DNA of 64,000 nt from Druceiella hillmani (taxonomy: Eukaryota > Arthropoda > Insecta > Lepidoptera > Hepialidae): contig JAYKKI010000037.1 in assembly GCA_039881145.1 (NCBI GenBank), positions 19,217,001 through 19,281,000 on the forward strand. The letters run 5' to 3'. The position numbers and the translations under genes were made by a program. Position 1 is the stretch's first letter; each line of letters begins with the position of its first letter. The notes under the pieces are model-generated. The model saw only the letters and a program-made list of their open reading frames with translations, did not search any database and was not told where the DNA came from. Of the stretch, positions 49,563 to 63,697 are shown piece by piece.

Positions 49563-50770
49563 CATCCACACTACGGAGATGTGACCTCGCCTGGGTCAGA
49601 ACTTTTGTTAAATACTGCATGAAATACTGAAATAGCACCTATACCTAAATCGGCCTGGAGTTGTTATAGTACCAAGACACGAGACACATTTGGTATTAAT
49701 TATATATGGATAAAAAATACTACCAGATAAACAATATTCTTCAAAACAGTCAGACAAACGAAAAGATAAAGATAAGTACAGTATGGTGCATGAGATTTAA
49801 ATGGAAAATTTGTTGCACTACATTGGTGTGCTATATTTTATAGATTCAATAAAAAAACATAAAATTTATGCCTGTAGGCATAAAATAATTTAATTAAGTT
49901 TAGTAGGTTAAGTGATTTACGTTTCAAAGTAATTTAAATAATTTTTTTAAATCTTCTCTTTTACCTCATTTGAAATCAATCACACAGGATTAATTTACAT
50001 CACAAAAATTAGTAACTTACAAAATTTTAAGGTTCCTACAGTATCATGATGTTGAAACAAAAGAAACTGGCATGATTGGTTTCAGTAAAATTAAAATTTG
50101 TGATGAAATTGGATTATTAAGTATTCAACTGAGCTAGTAAATTGAGCAACGCTTTTAGGCTCGAATTTCTTTATTTTTATGATTACAAGCGTTTATCGTA
50201 CGTTAAATATAATATACGTTCTATAACTGTAACAACTAAAACTCGTGTAAAAAAATAATTTCATTCGAAGGTTTATTCTAAATAATATCCTAAGATTTTA
50301 AGGGTAACATTTGTTCTTTGTGTGTTTTTTATTTAATAACTCTGCAATTAATCAACCAAAAGCTTCATATTTATTATGCAATTTGACATGCATTTAATGA
50401 AAAGTTATGGACTGAAGTTTACGTTATTTTGTGTGTGTGTATTGCTCCACGCCAACCAACCTAAAAGTATTTATCCAACCTAAAAGTATTTGCTCCGCGT
50501 AACTGATTCGTCTGAAATTAATAATTTTGTGTTTTATGTCAGCTTCACCTAACTGTGATAATATATGTTAACGAAAGAAAAGTGTGTTTATTTAGTACTC
50601 ATTATATAACCAATACATAATTATGTTATTCGTTTTATTAGCCTCAAGAGGGACCAGTATATATGGGACTGGCTTATGTATAATGTATCAGCAACGGATT
50701 ATGGCGTACTTCCTAAATGTAGCTTATCCGACGATAGCTTAAGAAAGCATAAATTAGAAATATTTTGACA

Positions 50771-51043
50771 ATTAAATAAAAATACGTGATGTAGTATTAC
50801 TTCTACTTTCTTCAAGTTCTTTACCATGACCTAGGTTTTGTTGCATTACGACATATTCAGGTGCACTATTAGCAAAGAATCTTTGCTAATAGCCCACCTG
50901 AAGATGTTGTAATTCAACAAAACCTAGGTCGTGGTAAAGAACTTAAAGAAAGTAGAAATAATACTATATCACGTAGTTTCATTTAATTGTGAATAATAAA
51001 TTTCTACAAATTTAACGCCAAATATATTCAATATTTTGACTTA
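50771..51043. mobile_element. pair of inverted Penelope ends nested in the right arm
   Basis: Mirror image of 47697-47970. The plus-oriented ribozyme region (50894-50944) reads CCAC, CTGAAGA, GTTGTAATTCAAC, AAAAC, CTAGGTC, GTGG. Stem I pairs perfectly but the conserved G of GAAA is A, exactly as in the left arm. The other half has CTGAATA instead of CTGAAGA. Confidence 0.8.
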
Positions 51044-52405
51044 AAATAATAAATATTATTTTCGAATGTTTACGAATGTTTGTGATGGATTTCTTTTTTC
51101 ATGTTAAAAATATAGATAATACTATTTTTTAGTTTACGTGCAAAAATTAAAGGGATCGTTGTGGAGGGAACCGTGGAAATAGTAGTATATAAAAAAAAAA
51201 AAGAATTGTAAGCAAAAATGTGAAGAAAACTTATGTTTCTGTCGCAAACAATAATAAAGGTCGTCGGTTACAAATTACCATGTATTTATAAAATGTCAAA
51301 ATTTATAACATTACAGTTTAGAGATTGACAATTCCGTGTAATTTGTGTTCGTTATTCGTAAGTTATACCTATTTCTTATAATTTCGTCTTACATCTGTCA
51401 GCTAAACTATAAATTATATATAATCCAATATTTTAAAATTTTTCAATTTAAATATTGTTATTGAAAATAACGCTATATATATTTTGCATAAATTACGAAA
51501 ATGTTTATATCAATTAAATCCATTGTAACTAAGAGCTAACAAAAATGTCGTAAATCTATATAAATTTCTCAAGACTAGATAAATCCAGCGATGTAACAAT
51601 TTAGGTCATTATTTCGTATGAGTTTTTCGAATGCCTCTCTCAATTCGAAAATAGCTTACAAATATATAATCGAAATCCACGAAATCAAATTTTAACGGAT
51701 AATTCTTTTAACAAGTCTAAGAAAAAATATTGCATTTCATGCAACTTCCTGTCATATACTTTTATAATTTTTAACCATATTGATGTATCAAACCAACCCG
51801 AGTTTTCAATCTTTTCATTCAAAAAATAAAGCGCGTCGAAACACAAAAATCCTTACTCTGCGTTCGAGAAAATCGTGCAATTTAGCGAACATTGCGCAAA
51901 GTTTCTGAAAAGAATTTTATCCTTCAGTCGGGAAGCGACCCTTGAAATTGCATTCAGCTCAACTCGGCAAAAGTGAATGTATTGTTTGGATTTTTTGTAA
52001 AAATCTTTTCCCCGTTGCCAGTTCATCTAAGTACACGAAACGAGAATGTATTTGAATATATTGAAAAGATCATGGATATACAAATATTCAACAAAGTACA
52101 AAGGAGTATTGGAATATTACTTCAGATAAACAGTTTATAAATTATTAGAAAAGGTAGAGCTTTTTATATTGAAAATGTATCAGAAACAGGTATATAATCT
52201 ATGCAAAATTAATAGAATTAACTCCAGTTTAGTTATTAATATTGAGAAAAATTAACTATGTGATTATTGTAGTAAAGAGACTAGTTTTCGCATTTATGAA
52301 TAGTTTATTTACTTTTGTCCACTACAATGGACTACGTTTGTATTGTAGTCTTCCATATTTCCCCTCATGAACATTTAACCATGTGTGTACATACATATAT
52401 GTATG

Positions 52406-52510
<105 letters not shown>

Positions 52511-53188
52511 TTTTACCCTTGCGCTTAGGGTTACGCTACTATTATTTTATGATTTAATTACGATATACATTATTACAACATTCCTTTTTTTTAAACTATT
52601 TTCGAGTTTTGTTCATTTCATTAGTGTTATCACATAAATTGAGCATTTTTGTAAAATTAAGGAAATATTGAGCCCATTAAGGTTTTTATATTTTCACTTA
52701 CAACTGAAAATCGTCACGATTTCACGGAGTGAATGAGTCGTCATAGTTTTATTTTACCAAGAGACCATGAACTACTAGGAAGTAACAAGACCGTACAGGA
52801 CATATATAGTTTCTTTGCATTGCAAAATTAACCGATGTTATCCATTTTTCCGATTACGGCGCGTTTGTGTTTGTTATATTTTTTCTTCGGGTTGTAGTGG
52901 AATGCTTAATTTCTTATATTGTACTGTTTACTTGTCCTAGTCCGCTTTTCTCATAGGGTGATATTTTAATGGGTGGCTTGGGTTCGCAGTATTTTATTAT
53001 AAGATTGTGTCGCAATTCTTCATTCTTCAGATCGTTCATTTCGTTCGTTGGGAACTTAAACGTGCTTCGCACTCTTCGACTGTTCCATTTTTTCGGTGTT
53101 CTTTTTGTTTTCGCCGTTTTGCTTCAGATTTACAGAGCTCTTGATCAATTTCTGAAAATAATAACCACTATTCAATAAGGTTTTACTA

Positions 53189-53233
53189 ATGTCATTAGCC
53201 GAAAAACCTGGTGGACATCCGAATAAACGCAAA
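53189..53233 (+). CDS. candidate first coding exon (15 codons) with splice donor
   Basis: An ATG at 53189 opens MSLAEKPGGHPNKRK and is followed at once by a canonical donor GTAAGT (53234). The preceding ~350 bp (52,840-53,180) are richer in C/G and T/C tracts than the surroundings, as a 5' untranslated exon would be. The peptide is hydrophilic and looks like a real protein start rather than translated AT-rich DNA, but I do not recognise the family. The bases just before the ATG (ctaATG) are not a strong start context. No downstream exon was identified in the window. A chance arrangement remains possible. Confidence 0.35.
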
Positions 53234-53239
53234 GTAAGT

Positions 53240-55620
53240 TTCCGTGGTATATCTTATAAAATTATTAATTCGAACTAAGCAAACATACTTACATTGAAAT
53301 TTCTCTTTGATTATTTGTATCGATTTTTTTAATTTCGTGGCTAAAAATTAAAGGGGTATATATAAATCATCATTTCAGGTCTTAATATTTTCCAAAAGGA
53401 TCTTAGAAATGAAAATGTTAATTTAAATCTGAATTTTATTTTAATAGACCTGTCAAATTAAATACATTAGTATAAGGGTTCTTTATTCATTACAGAAAAG
53501 TAAAAGCCTAATTTAAATAGCAAATTTCTCTATTTACCCTCAGTTGCCTTTTGGCTGGCCTTGATCATATTTTAGTTGTCGTCTTACATGAATTTTTCAC
53601 GCAATAAAAAAATTATTACAAAAGAGGGTAATGAACCTCGTTAATAATTTTTTCTTAATTAAATGTCATATTTGTACTTAAAATTTTACTGGATCAAAAC
53701 AATATTGAAGCAGGCCACTAAAATTAACCCTTGCTCGTTTTGCTTTTATAATTTAAAATTCCTTGCAATAGGTATATCCAAATGAAGAAATTATAATCTT
53801 TTATAATTTACTGACACAATTTAATGGTACATTTCCAGATGCATCTCTAATATTTATAAGGCTAGACATAAGTACCGCCCAGTTTGGAAGTTCAGAATCT
53901 TACTTCACGTTAATTATCAGTGGCAGGTTAAGACATTTTTAAAGGAAAGACAGAAAACGCATCGGTATTTTTCCTTTCCCTAAGTGTAAAACAATTTTGT
54001 AATTACTGCTTAGTAAAAATTAACCCATTTAAATTGCGCGCGGTAATGAACTCATAAACAATTTAATTATTCTTCGTCGTTGTACAAAAATCAGATCAAT
54101 AACACAAACATTTACTGTCCACTTGTTCTGTAGGTTAACTCAGTACTTAACGTCAAGAGCGTGTCCTTCTTGGGAACAAGCTTTGTAATCTAGTTCCCGG
54201 GGTTAGATTACAAAACTGGTATTACGCAACTTCAAAAATGCAGAAAACAGACACTTGAATTCTTCCAAGAAAAAATAAGGGTATTTTAATTATTCTCTTG
54301 TAAAGTAACAAATATGTAAGTTTTATCTGTGATCAATTTATAAATATGTTCATAGATAATAGAAATGTTAAGAATGCAACACATTTAGAACTTATTCCAT
54401 TTTACAATATAATACACTTCTTTTGAAAATTTTAATTCCTTTTTTACAAACTACACAAAGGCAAATAAACTAGCATCTCCACCTCGAGATGATGATTTTC
54501 AAATGTATCCTTAATTAATTATGAGGTAAAGTGGCTATTGCATATTCTGCAAAGGAATTTGAAAACTTGTCCTCACTTAATGCATTTCTTAAAAATAAAT
54601 TTATAAATCCCAAATACTACAACTCATCTTCAATTATAAACCCTCCTTCTCATCAATTTACAGAATTAATGACAGGATTTTAATTATCCTCACCTTCATC
54701 TCTAATCACCATCTCTAGTGAGATTAAATGGAAACTTAAAAGTCAGTTAACGGCAATGGAACACAAGGCGCCTAAAAATGGGAATTTATGAACGTGTCGT
54801 TTATAAAAGGTAAATTTATACACCGGTAATATCCCATTTAATAAGGTAATTTAAAATGCAAATTAAATTTTTGTTAGAATTTAAGTTTAATATCAGGTGT
54901 ATATGATGCTGTATATGATATGTATTCATGCTGAATACGTATTTAATTAATTACTTGTGTCACATTTTTAATGTTTTTCATTAAGTAATTCAAATAAAAT
55001 ATGCTTTGGATAGTGATTTTGAATGAAGAAAACTACTAAATAAAGATTTTTCGTAATGCAGAGCAAATAACATTTTCTTTTTTTAAATTTAGTAGGACAC
55101 TGGAAGGAAAGAAATTTAAAACGATACAATTAAAAAATTAAAAAATTGAGATGATGTCAGCAAGGTTAGGTAAACATTTTTTAATTAATAGACTATCAAA
55201 CATAAGTCTAGAATTTTGAATTTCTATTATTTCAAGCTGCTTAAGATATGTAGTTTTTGGGAAAATATTTCCTAGTTATAGATGTATTTTTCTTACAACT
55301 AAAAAAACCCAAATGACGATAACTTTGGAATCAAGAATCGTAAATTTAAACGAAGTGGTATAAGAAAAATTACAAGTGACGTATGCTATGCAAAATATAT
55401 TTTTTTGGTATAACTAAACTACATTTTTCTTGAGTTCAAATTATTTTGTACTTTTTCTATGTGAATATATACCACCATTATAAGCAAAGCAGTTATTATG
55501 TTTATGAAAGTTTGTAATTTGAGCAGTGATACTTGAAAGAGCTATTTTATTGTGAGTATTATTATTATTTTGGAAAGAATACTTCTTCTAAATAGCCATT
55601 TTTTATCATTTACTTTTTTA
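53240..55620. other. AT-rich stretch, possibly intronic
   Basis: If the exon at 53.2 kb is real this would be its intron. A 10 bp inverted repeat (tttgtaatct/agattacaaa) lies near 54,183-54,215. No other feature is recognised. Confidence 0.4.
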
Positions 55621-55622
55621 TT

Positions 55623-55732
55623 TATAACAAACCGATTACTATACTCAGACTATAGTTTGTCTATAACTGTATGACTAGGTTTTTATATATATTACTCGGT
55701 GTGTCTATAACAAACCGATTACTATACTCAGA
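55623..55732. repeat. direct duplication, ~82 bp spacing
   Basis: A 27 bp word containing aacaaaccgattactatactc occurs at about 55,623-55,649 and again at about 55,705-55,731. Confidence 0.85.
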
Positions 55733-55739
55733 TACTGAT

Positions 55740-57720
55740 TAAGGAAAGTACTCGATCATAGAAGTGTTTTCTGATTCAAAATTGAATAAATCAGATATTC
55801 AAGAGATGGCTATCATAAGTCCCCCTCAATTTAAGAAATATTTAATCACATTGCCATGCCACTTAAATTGCCAGTATATTTATAAAACTAGTCGCCCAAT
55901 TAACAGAATTTCCGTTTACGAATATTTGCCAAACTTTTCCACTTCAGTAAAATAAAACTAGCCTAAAATCCTAACTCATACCCCAATATTATATTGCATG
56001 TCATTAAAGCCACATCATGTACAGCGTTTGGGAGATAATAAGTGTTGAACTATTTATTTTTTTATTTAAAGAGTGTTATCTATATAATTTGGTGTGAACT
56101 ACCTATGACTTATATTATATAGATACGTGGAGAACTCAAGATATGAATAGGTAAAAATATTTTTTTTTTCAAGATAATCGTGGTCAAGTGCAACGACTTG
56201 ACGATATGATAAATCAAGCCTTTGACCCCACTAAACCGCAGTTTTGCTGCTTTTATCGACATTGTATCTAAATATTTCCTTTTGTTTGCCGTCTCTATAT
56301 TCGAAACAATAGGCTATTTGACAACATCGAAAATATGCCACAATTCAGGGTCGTTCTATTAGATTGTAACGTAGATAAGAGTCTTGCTTTTCATTGTTTA
56401 AAGAAGAGTTTATATTTTATAAAAAAAACGTAAATAAATCACAATATGTTTTGAAATTCAAAACGCCCCGTTATTGGTTAAAAGTCAGATTACATCATAA
56501 GCGAGTAAAGCGCATTCATACCAAAATTTAATGTTCTTATTCTTTTGGTTTATAGGCATTGATATTGATAATAATATTTAAAACACAAATAACATTTAGA
56601 TCGAAATTATCTTCACACATAAAAACATTTCAGTGAGCTATAATGCTGTTTGGATCTCTTCAGGCTATTTATAGCCACTTTTTTCGTCTTTTAAGATTCG
56701 TTGGCACTGAAACAAACATTTTCTGTGGGCTTTTTATAGTCGTATTTGTACATTTTGACACTACATATCATTTATATATCATTTTAATATGAAAATAAAT
56801 AATAATCCCTTCAGCGGGTAGGACTCTTTATGTTTATATTGTGTATGACGTCACGCTAGCCGCCATTACATAAATCGCGTTTTGAGCGCGAGTTAGAAAA
56901 TTCAAACTTAAAAAGTGATTTATAAAAAAAATACGGCATATATCCTGGAAATATAAATGTAGTGAGCTTATAATACAAAATATAACAATTTCAAAAATCA
57001 AGTCAAATAGCCTATTTTGTCCATTTAGTTGTTGGCTCGAGTTGATATTTGACAATGTTAGCATAATATTCTTTACTATTTTATATTTCTAAACATTTGT
57101 GTCTTCTTTGTACCTTAATCAGGTGGTAATTTATGTTGCTAGAAGGTTTATTTTATTAAAATTCACTAAGTTACTTTATTAAGAAAAACTTAATTTATTA
57201 AGAAAAACTTGCGTTTCGTTTTTTCGCCTCAAGGACAATTAATTTATGAGTCTTTCTATGGTGTTGTCAAATTTCCACAAATTTAGGATCGTGCGTTAAT
57301 GTTATTTTTTAAGAAGTAGCGGGATATATTCTTCAGCTGTCTTTTAAAAACAAATACTTTTTTTAATTGCTTTCTTTCTGTCTGTCTCTGCTCGTTACAC
57401 ATGAATTTCTGGATCGATCGATTGGAACTTTCATTAGAAATGATCCGTTTAATTCACGTTAAAGTACCTATAGATTTCCCTTTAAAACTTTCAAATGTTT
57501 CCTGAGCGTCATCATATCTGTGTACTTCTTTTTTATTTATTAGCTAATCCAAATGTGCAAAAATTAAAACTACTAAAAAACTTGAATTGAACTTTTTTAA
57601 TAATTAAGGGATAAATCAAAATCTCAGTTAATTTATCATAAAAGCTCCTTAGGGATCTTGAAATTCAATATTTTACACAAAGGAAGCGTGCAACCTAAAT
57701 TTGGGGATGGAGGTATAAGA
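55740..57720. other. AT-rich stretch without recognised genes
   Basis: Nothing recognised apart from short frames with no known motif. Confidence 0.45.
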
Positions 57721-57721
57721 G

Positions 57722-57791
57722 AAGAGTAGGAGAATATTTAGCCATCCCAATGGTTGGAACCACTGGGATGACTAAATATTCTCCTACTCTT
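57722..57791. repeat. long near-perfect hairpin (34 bp arms)
   Basis: 57722-57749 (aagagtaggagaatatttag...) is inverted at 57764-57791 with one mismatch. The intervening bases (tggtt-gg-aacca) extend the symmetry, so the whole 70 bp forms one stem with two mismatches and a two-base loop. Confidence 0.9.
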
Positions 57792-57959
57792 GACACACGC
57801 CGCAGATATGCAAATATTTGAGAAAATGTGTTTTAAACATTTCTATACTGTGCTCTCTAGTATAACGCTAAAACACTTTTAGGACTTGATAACAGGGCGG
57901 AGACGGCTGATTGGTAGGTCATTCCCATTCTTCGCGTCAGAAAATTTATTTTAGAAATA

Positions 57960-58262
57960 AATTAACTATTAGGTTAAGTTATGTTTGATTAGGTTCGGTA
58001 AGGTTCGTTAGGTTAAGTATAAGTTATATTTGGTTTGGTTGAGTTATAGTGGTTACATTAGTTTAAATTGAGATGTAATGATTTAGATTGGATAAGGTAA
58101 AGTCAACGTAAGATTGGGTTATGTTATATAGGTTCGGTTAAGGTTGGATTGTGTTGGGTTAATTATATTTGGTAAAATTAGTTATTTTGGGTTAGGTTAG
58201 ACTAGTTTATATTGGGTTAGGTTCGGTTGGATTTGATTAAATTAGATTAGATTAACTTTGTG
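57960..58262. repeat. degenerate TTAGG-like repeat tract
   Basis: About 300 bp is built from variants of ggttaggtt, gttaagtt, ggttcggtt and ggttatgtt. TTAGG is the telomere repeat of most insects. Interstitial degenerate tracts of this kind are known in insect genomes. There is no perfect array, so this is not a chromosome end. Confidence 0.65.
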
Positions 58263-58269
58263 TGAGTTA

Positions 58270-60835
58270 TTGTTATTAAGCATAGTATTTTTATCATCAG
58301 AACATCATTTTAAATTTGTTTTTCCAATAAAGTTCAAATTTCCATTGGGTCCCTCACAGTCATTGTCCCAGAACAAATGCGTCACCTACGTATTCTTTTC
58401 AGGGTGAGCTATGGTAAGATGTTTTCAAATTTTGTTGTGTTTATAAATAACCTTTTAAAAATTTTTTATTATTTTCCTTGTAATGGTATAGATTTGGCTC
58501 TTCTACATGTTGAATTCCATTAAGCTAATTAAAAAAAAATACTGTAATTACACCAAAAATCAAACTAATGAATAGTTTTTGAACATCTTTACCATTTATA
58601 TTAATACTTAAACTTGTAAAGTATTAATTGAGTGTGTATATTTTTAGAAGTTAGGAACAGCCCTTTCGCCTTACTCTATCCTTAATTTCTGACTACGTTT
58701 TTTTTTCGGATGGATAACTTCATCATGAGATTTAAAATAAATGCAGCACATTTATTAATGTTTGTAGAAATTCATTATGTGGCAATAAAATGTATACAGT
58801 AAAAATTTATACTAGATTCGAATTTTAAATTACTGGAATAAACAAATTCAACTTTTGTCAAAACATAAACCATCCAAAAATCTCATATGCAGAAAACGAC
58901 CAACATTTCATCTGCCCTCATGCGTCTGCCAGGATGCAAATTGCTTATTTAAGCACCGAATCCTCATTGTATATCGATGTGGATTCATTGCACGATTTAA
59001 AATATATGGAGCCTTCTATTAATGAACATACATTATACATTATAAAGTTGTTTACTATGCATCAAGTAGCTAAGCACTTAGTTGTTGTACCAATACCATT
59101 ACGAAAATTTTCAAATTTATCTTTTGGTCGATTGAACCGTTTTTCGTGAAATAAAAACGTGAAGTTACTTTATGTCAAATCCTTTTTTTTTTCACCGAAA
59201 ATTTTAATTTTCTGAATTTAATTGGCTGTTTTTACAAGAAGCACGTTCAAACAAGTACACGTACAGACAGATAAATAGAAAAACACACAAAAATTCCTAA
59301 AGCAATATTTTTATGTTGATTTACTTTTATTACGTCACTTACTTTATTTCATATAAGGCTTCAACCTAGAAAGAGACTACAGTTCTATTTTACGTGGATA
59401 TACTAATCTCTTTTACTTATGCACTTCTTTGTGTTCCTTACTCTTTTGTAAAGACCAGTGAAATATTTCGGATACAAAAATATTTTTGTATAAAATATTC
59501 TTTTACCACAAACTCTTGGCTGACAAAAAATAAGTAAATTCATTAAATTTTTTAAACTAATGAGAATTGCAAACAATTATAACTGCATATCCTTATAGAA
59601 ATTTAGTTTTGGAAGAACTTATTCTTCAACAATATGAACAAAAAACATTTTATTTTTTCATCTCTTAAATTTGACGATAATATTGGCTTTTTGCTGACAT
59701 TAACAAAGATACTATTGTTTCTTTAACTTTTTACTTAGAGTAGATTAGGTAATTTTTTAAAGAGCGATACTAAAAAGGAATTTACTCGGGTGTACTTTAT
59801 CCGCTAAGGATGTCGTTAATTGCTGGAAAATATGATAAAGAGATTTAAAAATCTCTTTGAAAAGATCGGGCACCAAGTGGAAGCAGCGCATCAATAATAA
59901 TCATGGACCCATTACTTTATATGAGACAGTATAGCATATCTACTGTACCCTATGGGAAATGGTTTAACTACAAAACCAAAGTGCTTTGGTATTTTTAAAA
60001 GTATACGACCTTGGTATATCATTTTAAATGTACATTATACTCAATATCAATTTCTTATTCTTTACCTTTAAAATTTTATTAATGTTAAGATTAACACAAA
60101 TGCAGAATCATCACTTAATTGCATGAACACATTTGAAAAATTTTACTTCATCCATGAGGCCATACCACAAAAATATGTCCGACGTTCTTTAAATACAATT
60201 CTAATAAGTCTTTGTAGCTCTAATGTAGATCGTAAGCGCCCAAAGTGCAGGTAAATACTGCTTTGGAAGGCCAGCAATATAAATTGTTTTGTACTAGTGA
60301 ATATATTTTTATGATCTCTTTTTTGTGGAGCAAAAATACTTTTCCATTTTAAATGGAATTCAAAACTGCCTCCCGCAAAAAAAAATAATTTGATTTATGT
60401 AAGTACTGCATTTGTATATAAAGTAAATATAAAAATACATCTTGCAAGAAGTCTATTAATCTAGTACCTAGTTAGAAATATTCTATTCTAGATAGAAATA
60501 TTAAATTTAATATAGTACCTACTTTTCAATAACTCATGGCACAGTGTTGAAAAAAATTAAAATTTATTCGGTTTAGCCCAGGTAGCAATAGTATAGAACC
60601 TTTTTATATTATAGGAACCTCATTTAATTTTCAAAGCGGTTAAAATAGAAACAAACTGCGGTTTTCTGGAATTCGCGCAAATTTCATATTAAATAATACC
60701 TTGAAATTTAATTTTTTCCTCTCGTAAATTCATAGTTTAAATTCTAAATATAAATGTACAGTATATTATATTTTCCACCGTTTTCGTAAATTTTAATTGT
60801 ATGGAACAATTTTTTTTGTACAGTTTGATTATGGA
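58270..60835. other. AT-rich stretch without recognised genes
   Basis: Nothing recognised. The frame 58934-59149 has ordinary amino-acid use but no motif I can place. Confidence 0.4.
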
Positions 60836-60839
60836 ATAA

Positions 60840-60856
60840 AATATATATACATGTAA

Positions 60857-60906
<50 letters not shown>
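60840..60906. repeat. (TA)n microsatellite
   Basis: Interrupted TA array. Confidence 0.9.
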
Positions 60907-60908
<2 letters not shown>

Positions 60909-63625
60909 AGTATGTATATAATTTTATTACATTGAAAAAGCACTAAATTTGTTCAAATATTTCATAGAAAAACGCTCTTGGGCCTATGATTAAACTTAAT
61001 TGTTGTGACTATAGTATATTCGCTGAAACTTTGTGTAAAACATTCATTTTGTAAATTTGAGCTTAATTTTAAGAAATCCTTTCTAAGAAATAAACCAAAA
61101 ATGGACGAGTAGTAGGGATCGTTCCATATTGTTACTCTTATGATGTGTTTTACAATTTACGGTACAGGTACTTGGCATATTTTCCTAGGTATACCCTTAA
61201 ATTAATTATCCTAATTCAAACTCTTTATCATAAAATACGAAAGATTAAAATTTATGTTCGCTTATTGGAACTCTGGTTGACGCCAAAAAGTAGAAGTGCG
61301 GCCCCTTCAGTGACGACAATAAGAGAAAAAACAAGTAGCCGGTCGTCAAAACTGTTACAAATAAATGTGAAACGACAGAAATGTGTTAATTATATGCCAA
61401 TAAGTTAAATATATATTACGATCTAAATAGGGAGGAAAAATCATGTATGTTAACTTGTGAATCAAAATGTTTAATTCATATATAAGAAATTCAATGGAAG
61501 AAAAAAAATATCGAAAAAATTTGCAAATACGCTTTTATTCTCTCATAAAACTTCATAGGAGATCTGATATAATACAAATTTAGAATTTTGTAAGCAGTGG
61601 TATCGCATGATTGTCAAATTTACGGAATATAAAATAAAATGTGAAAAAAATTTAACGGCGGTGATTTTTATTACTTGAGATTAGTTATTTAAATAGCCGC
61701 CGCCGTTATCGGATTAAAATAACAATAAATATTTAAAAAAACAATATTCGTCCATCTCCTGTAATTCCCACATCTGTAAATACTCCTTTAATTAAGTGAA
61801 TAAATTCAATTACTTATTTTACATGAACGCGTGGATCATACACTTATGCATGAGGTAAAAAATTTGTGGACCAAAAATAAAAGTGATCTTTATTTGCTTT
61901 CGGTTAGAAATTCATTGAATCAATTTACATTTTAAACAAATCAGAAAAATTAATTATTCTAATTTGATATTAATCTAATCTAACGGAAATGTCATCAATA
62001 GATGGCGCGGAAACTTGAACCTTAGCGACACCGCTCCGAGATTCAGGCAAAAACTACAAAACCAATTGACTTATATCGCTGTTCGATAGCTTATGGGTTT
62101 CAAATTACAAAAGCGATATATATATATATATATATTTTAGAATGGTTAAGATATTATTACTAATGTAGTCGTAAGAAAAGTCACTGATTTAGTAGCTTTC
62201 GTGACGAGCGATATTACAACGTTTACAGAGATATTAACATTATGAGGGAGTTGCAAATATACAAAAAAAGATATGACAGCATATACGAGTATATAGAATT
62301 TATATCGTAGATAAGCCGTAGTAACTGTTTTTAAATTACTGTGGTTGATCTGTGATAATTACTTTTACATATATTCTGCAATAGACAAAAAATTGGCGCG
62401 TGTAACAAAAGTGGTTAATTTTAGGTATTTTTTTAACTCATGATTACATTAAAATCTGGCAATATTACTGTATATTTAATGTTGTTACTTTCTTCAGATT
62501 ACTATTGAGTCTTTCTTAATCACATCAAAGGTACTGTTTACAAACAGACATTTTTGGTAAAAGGCATTTGTAGTACTAATTTATCTATATCCGCTATCGG
62601 AATTTCATGAATTATATTCTATTTTAACACAGATGATTTAAAACCTTCCACTGTGTTAACCTTACCCATGCTAATGACAGACTCACTATAATATTTGTTG
62701 GTACTCATGTCCTGGAAGTGGTTAATTTTTTTTTAATACATGAACAAACCTTGAAACTTTTATTTCAAATCTTTGCTGCTACTATAGATGATACAGAATA
62801 GTTAGTTGATTCTAAAGGCAGAAATAATCTTTTCACTAATCAATCATCAACTTTGGTATATGCATGGAAGCAACTAACTAGTTTTAATTTGAGAATCGGC
62901 AGCCTGTTAGCATTGCTCTTGTTACGGCTTCCTGATTTAAATACATATCGTTATTTTCATTATCATAAGGATACGAAGAAAATTTTCTGAAACAAACATT
63001 ACTTTGGAAATATAATATTGGTGAAAAGATATTGACCTTTTCATTAATTATGTTCAAATTATTCATCGTGGAACCAAAATTAAAACCATGCTCAGATTCG
63101 AACTTTATTTGCTTGAAGAAAAATAAGTAAATTTACCTTTGACACTCTATTTACTGTCTCAATTCGGAAACTATTAAAATTTGTAATTTTATAGACTGCA
63201 ATGAAAGCAGATTATTTCAAATATAACCCGGCAGACCGCAAAATGTGAAAATCTTACCAAATTAAATGATTATATGATCCAGTAGGAGTCACTTCATGTT
63301 GATGTCCTTCAACTGTAAAGAGAGAACTGCTTTTCGAAGATATAATATTTTAATATAAGACAATAATATTCTATTAAACGATACACGATAATAACAACCA
63401 TCTTACGCTATAATGCGAAACTTAAAACTTATAGCGTAAATTTTTGCAGTTTCCCATCCCATAATTAATATAGGTAGCACAACTTTGTCAATATGTGTAT
63501 CGTTCATTTTTGTAAAAAAATAGTAATTAATAATATAAACTTTTCAATTAAATAATGCTTCGAGAAATGTAAGTTCTATACTATGTCAAAATATCAGTCG
63601 CTAATTTTAGTATTGTCGTTTAATT
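60907..63625. other. AT-rich stretch without recognised genes
   Basis: A short (TA)n run lies at 62,116-62,135. Nothing else is recognised. Confidence 0.4.
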
Positions 63626-63629
63626 TTTT

Positions 63630-63697
63630 TACCTACGTTTATATCTATATTTACCTACGTTTATATCTATATTTTTTATCTACGTTTATTTTTTTTA
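63630..63697. repeat. tandem repeat, ~22 bp unit, ~3 copies
   Basis: The unit acctacgtttatatctatat occurs twice and is followed by a third, degraded copy (atctacgttta). Confidence 0.85.
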
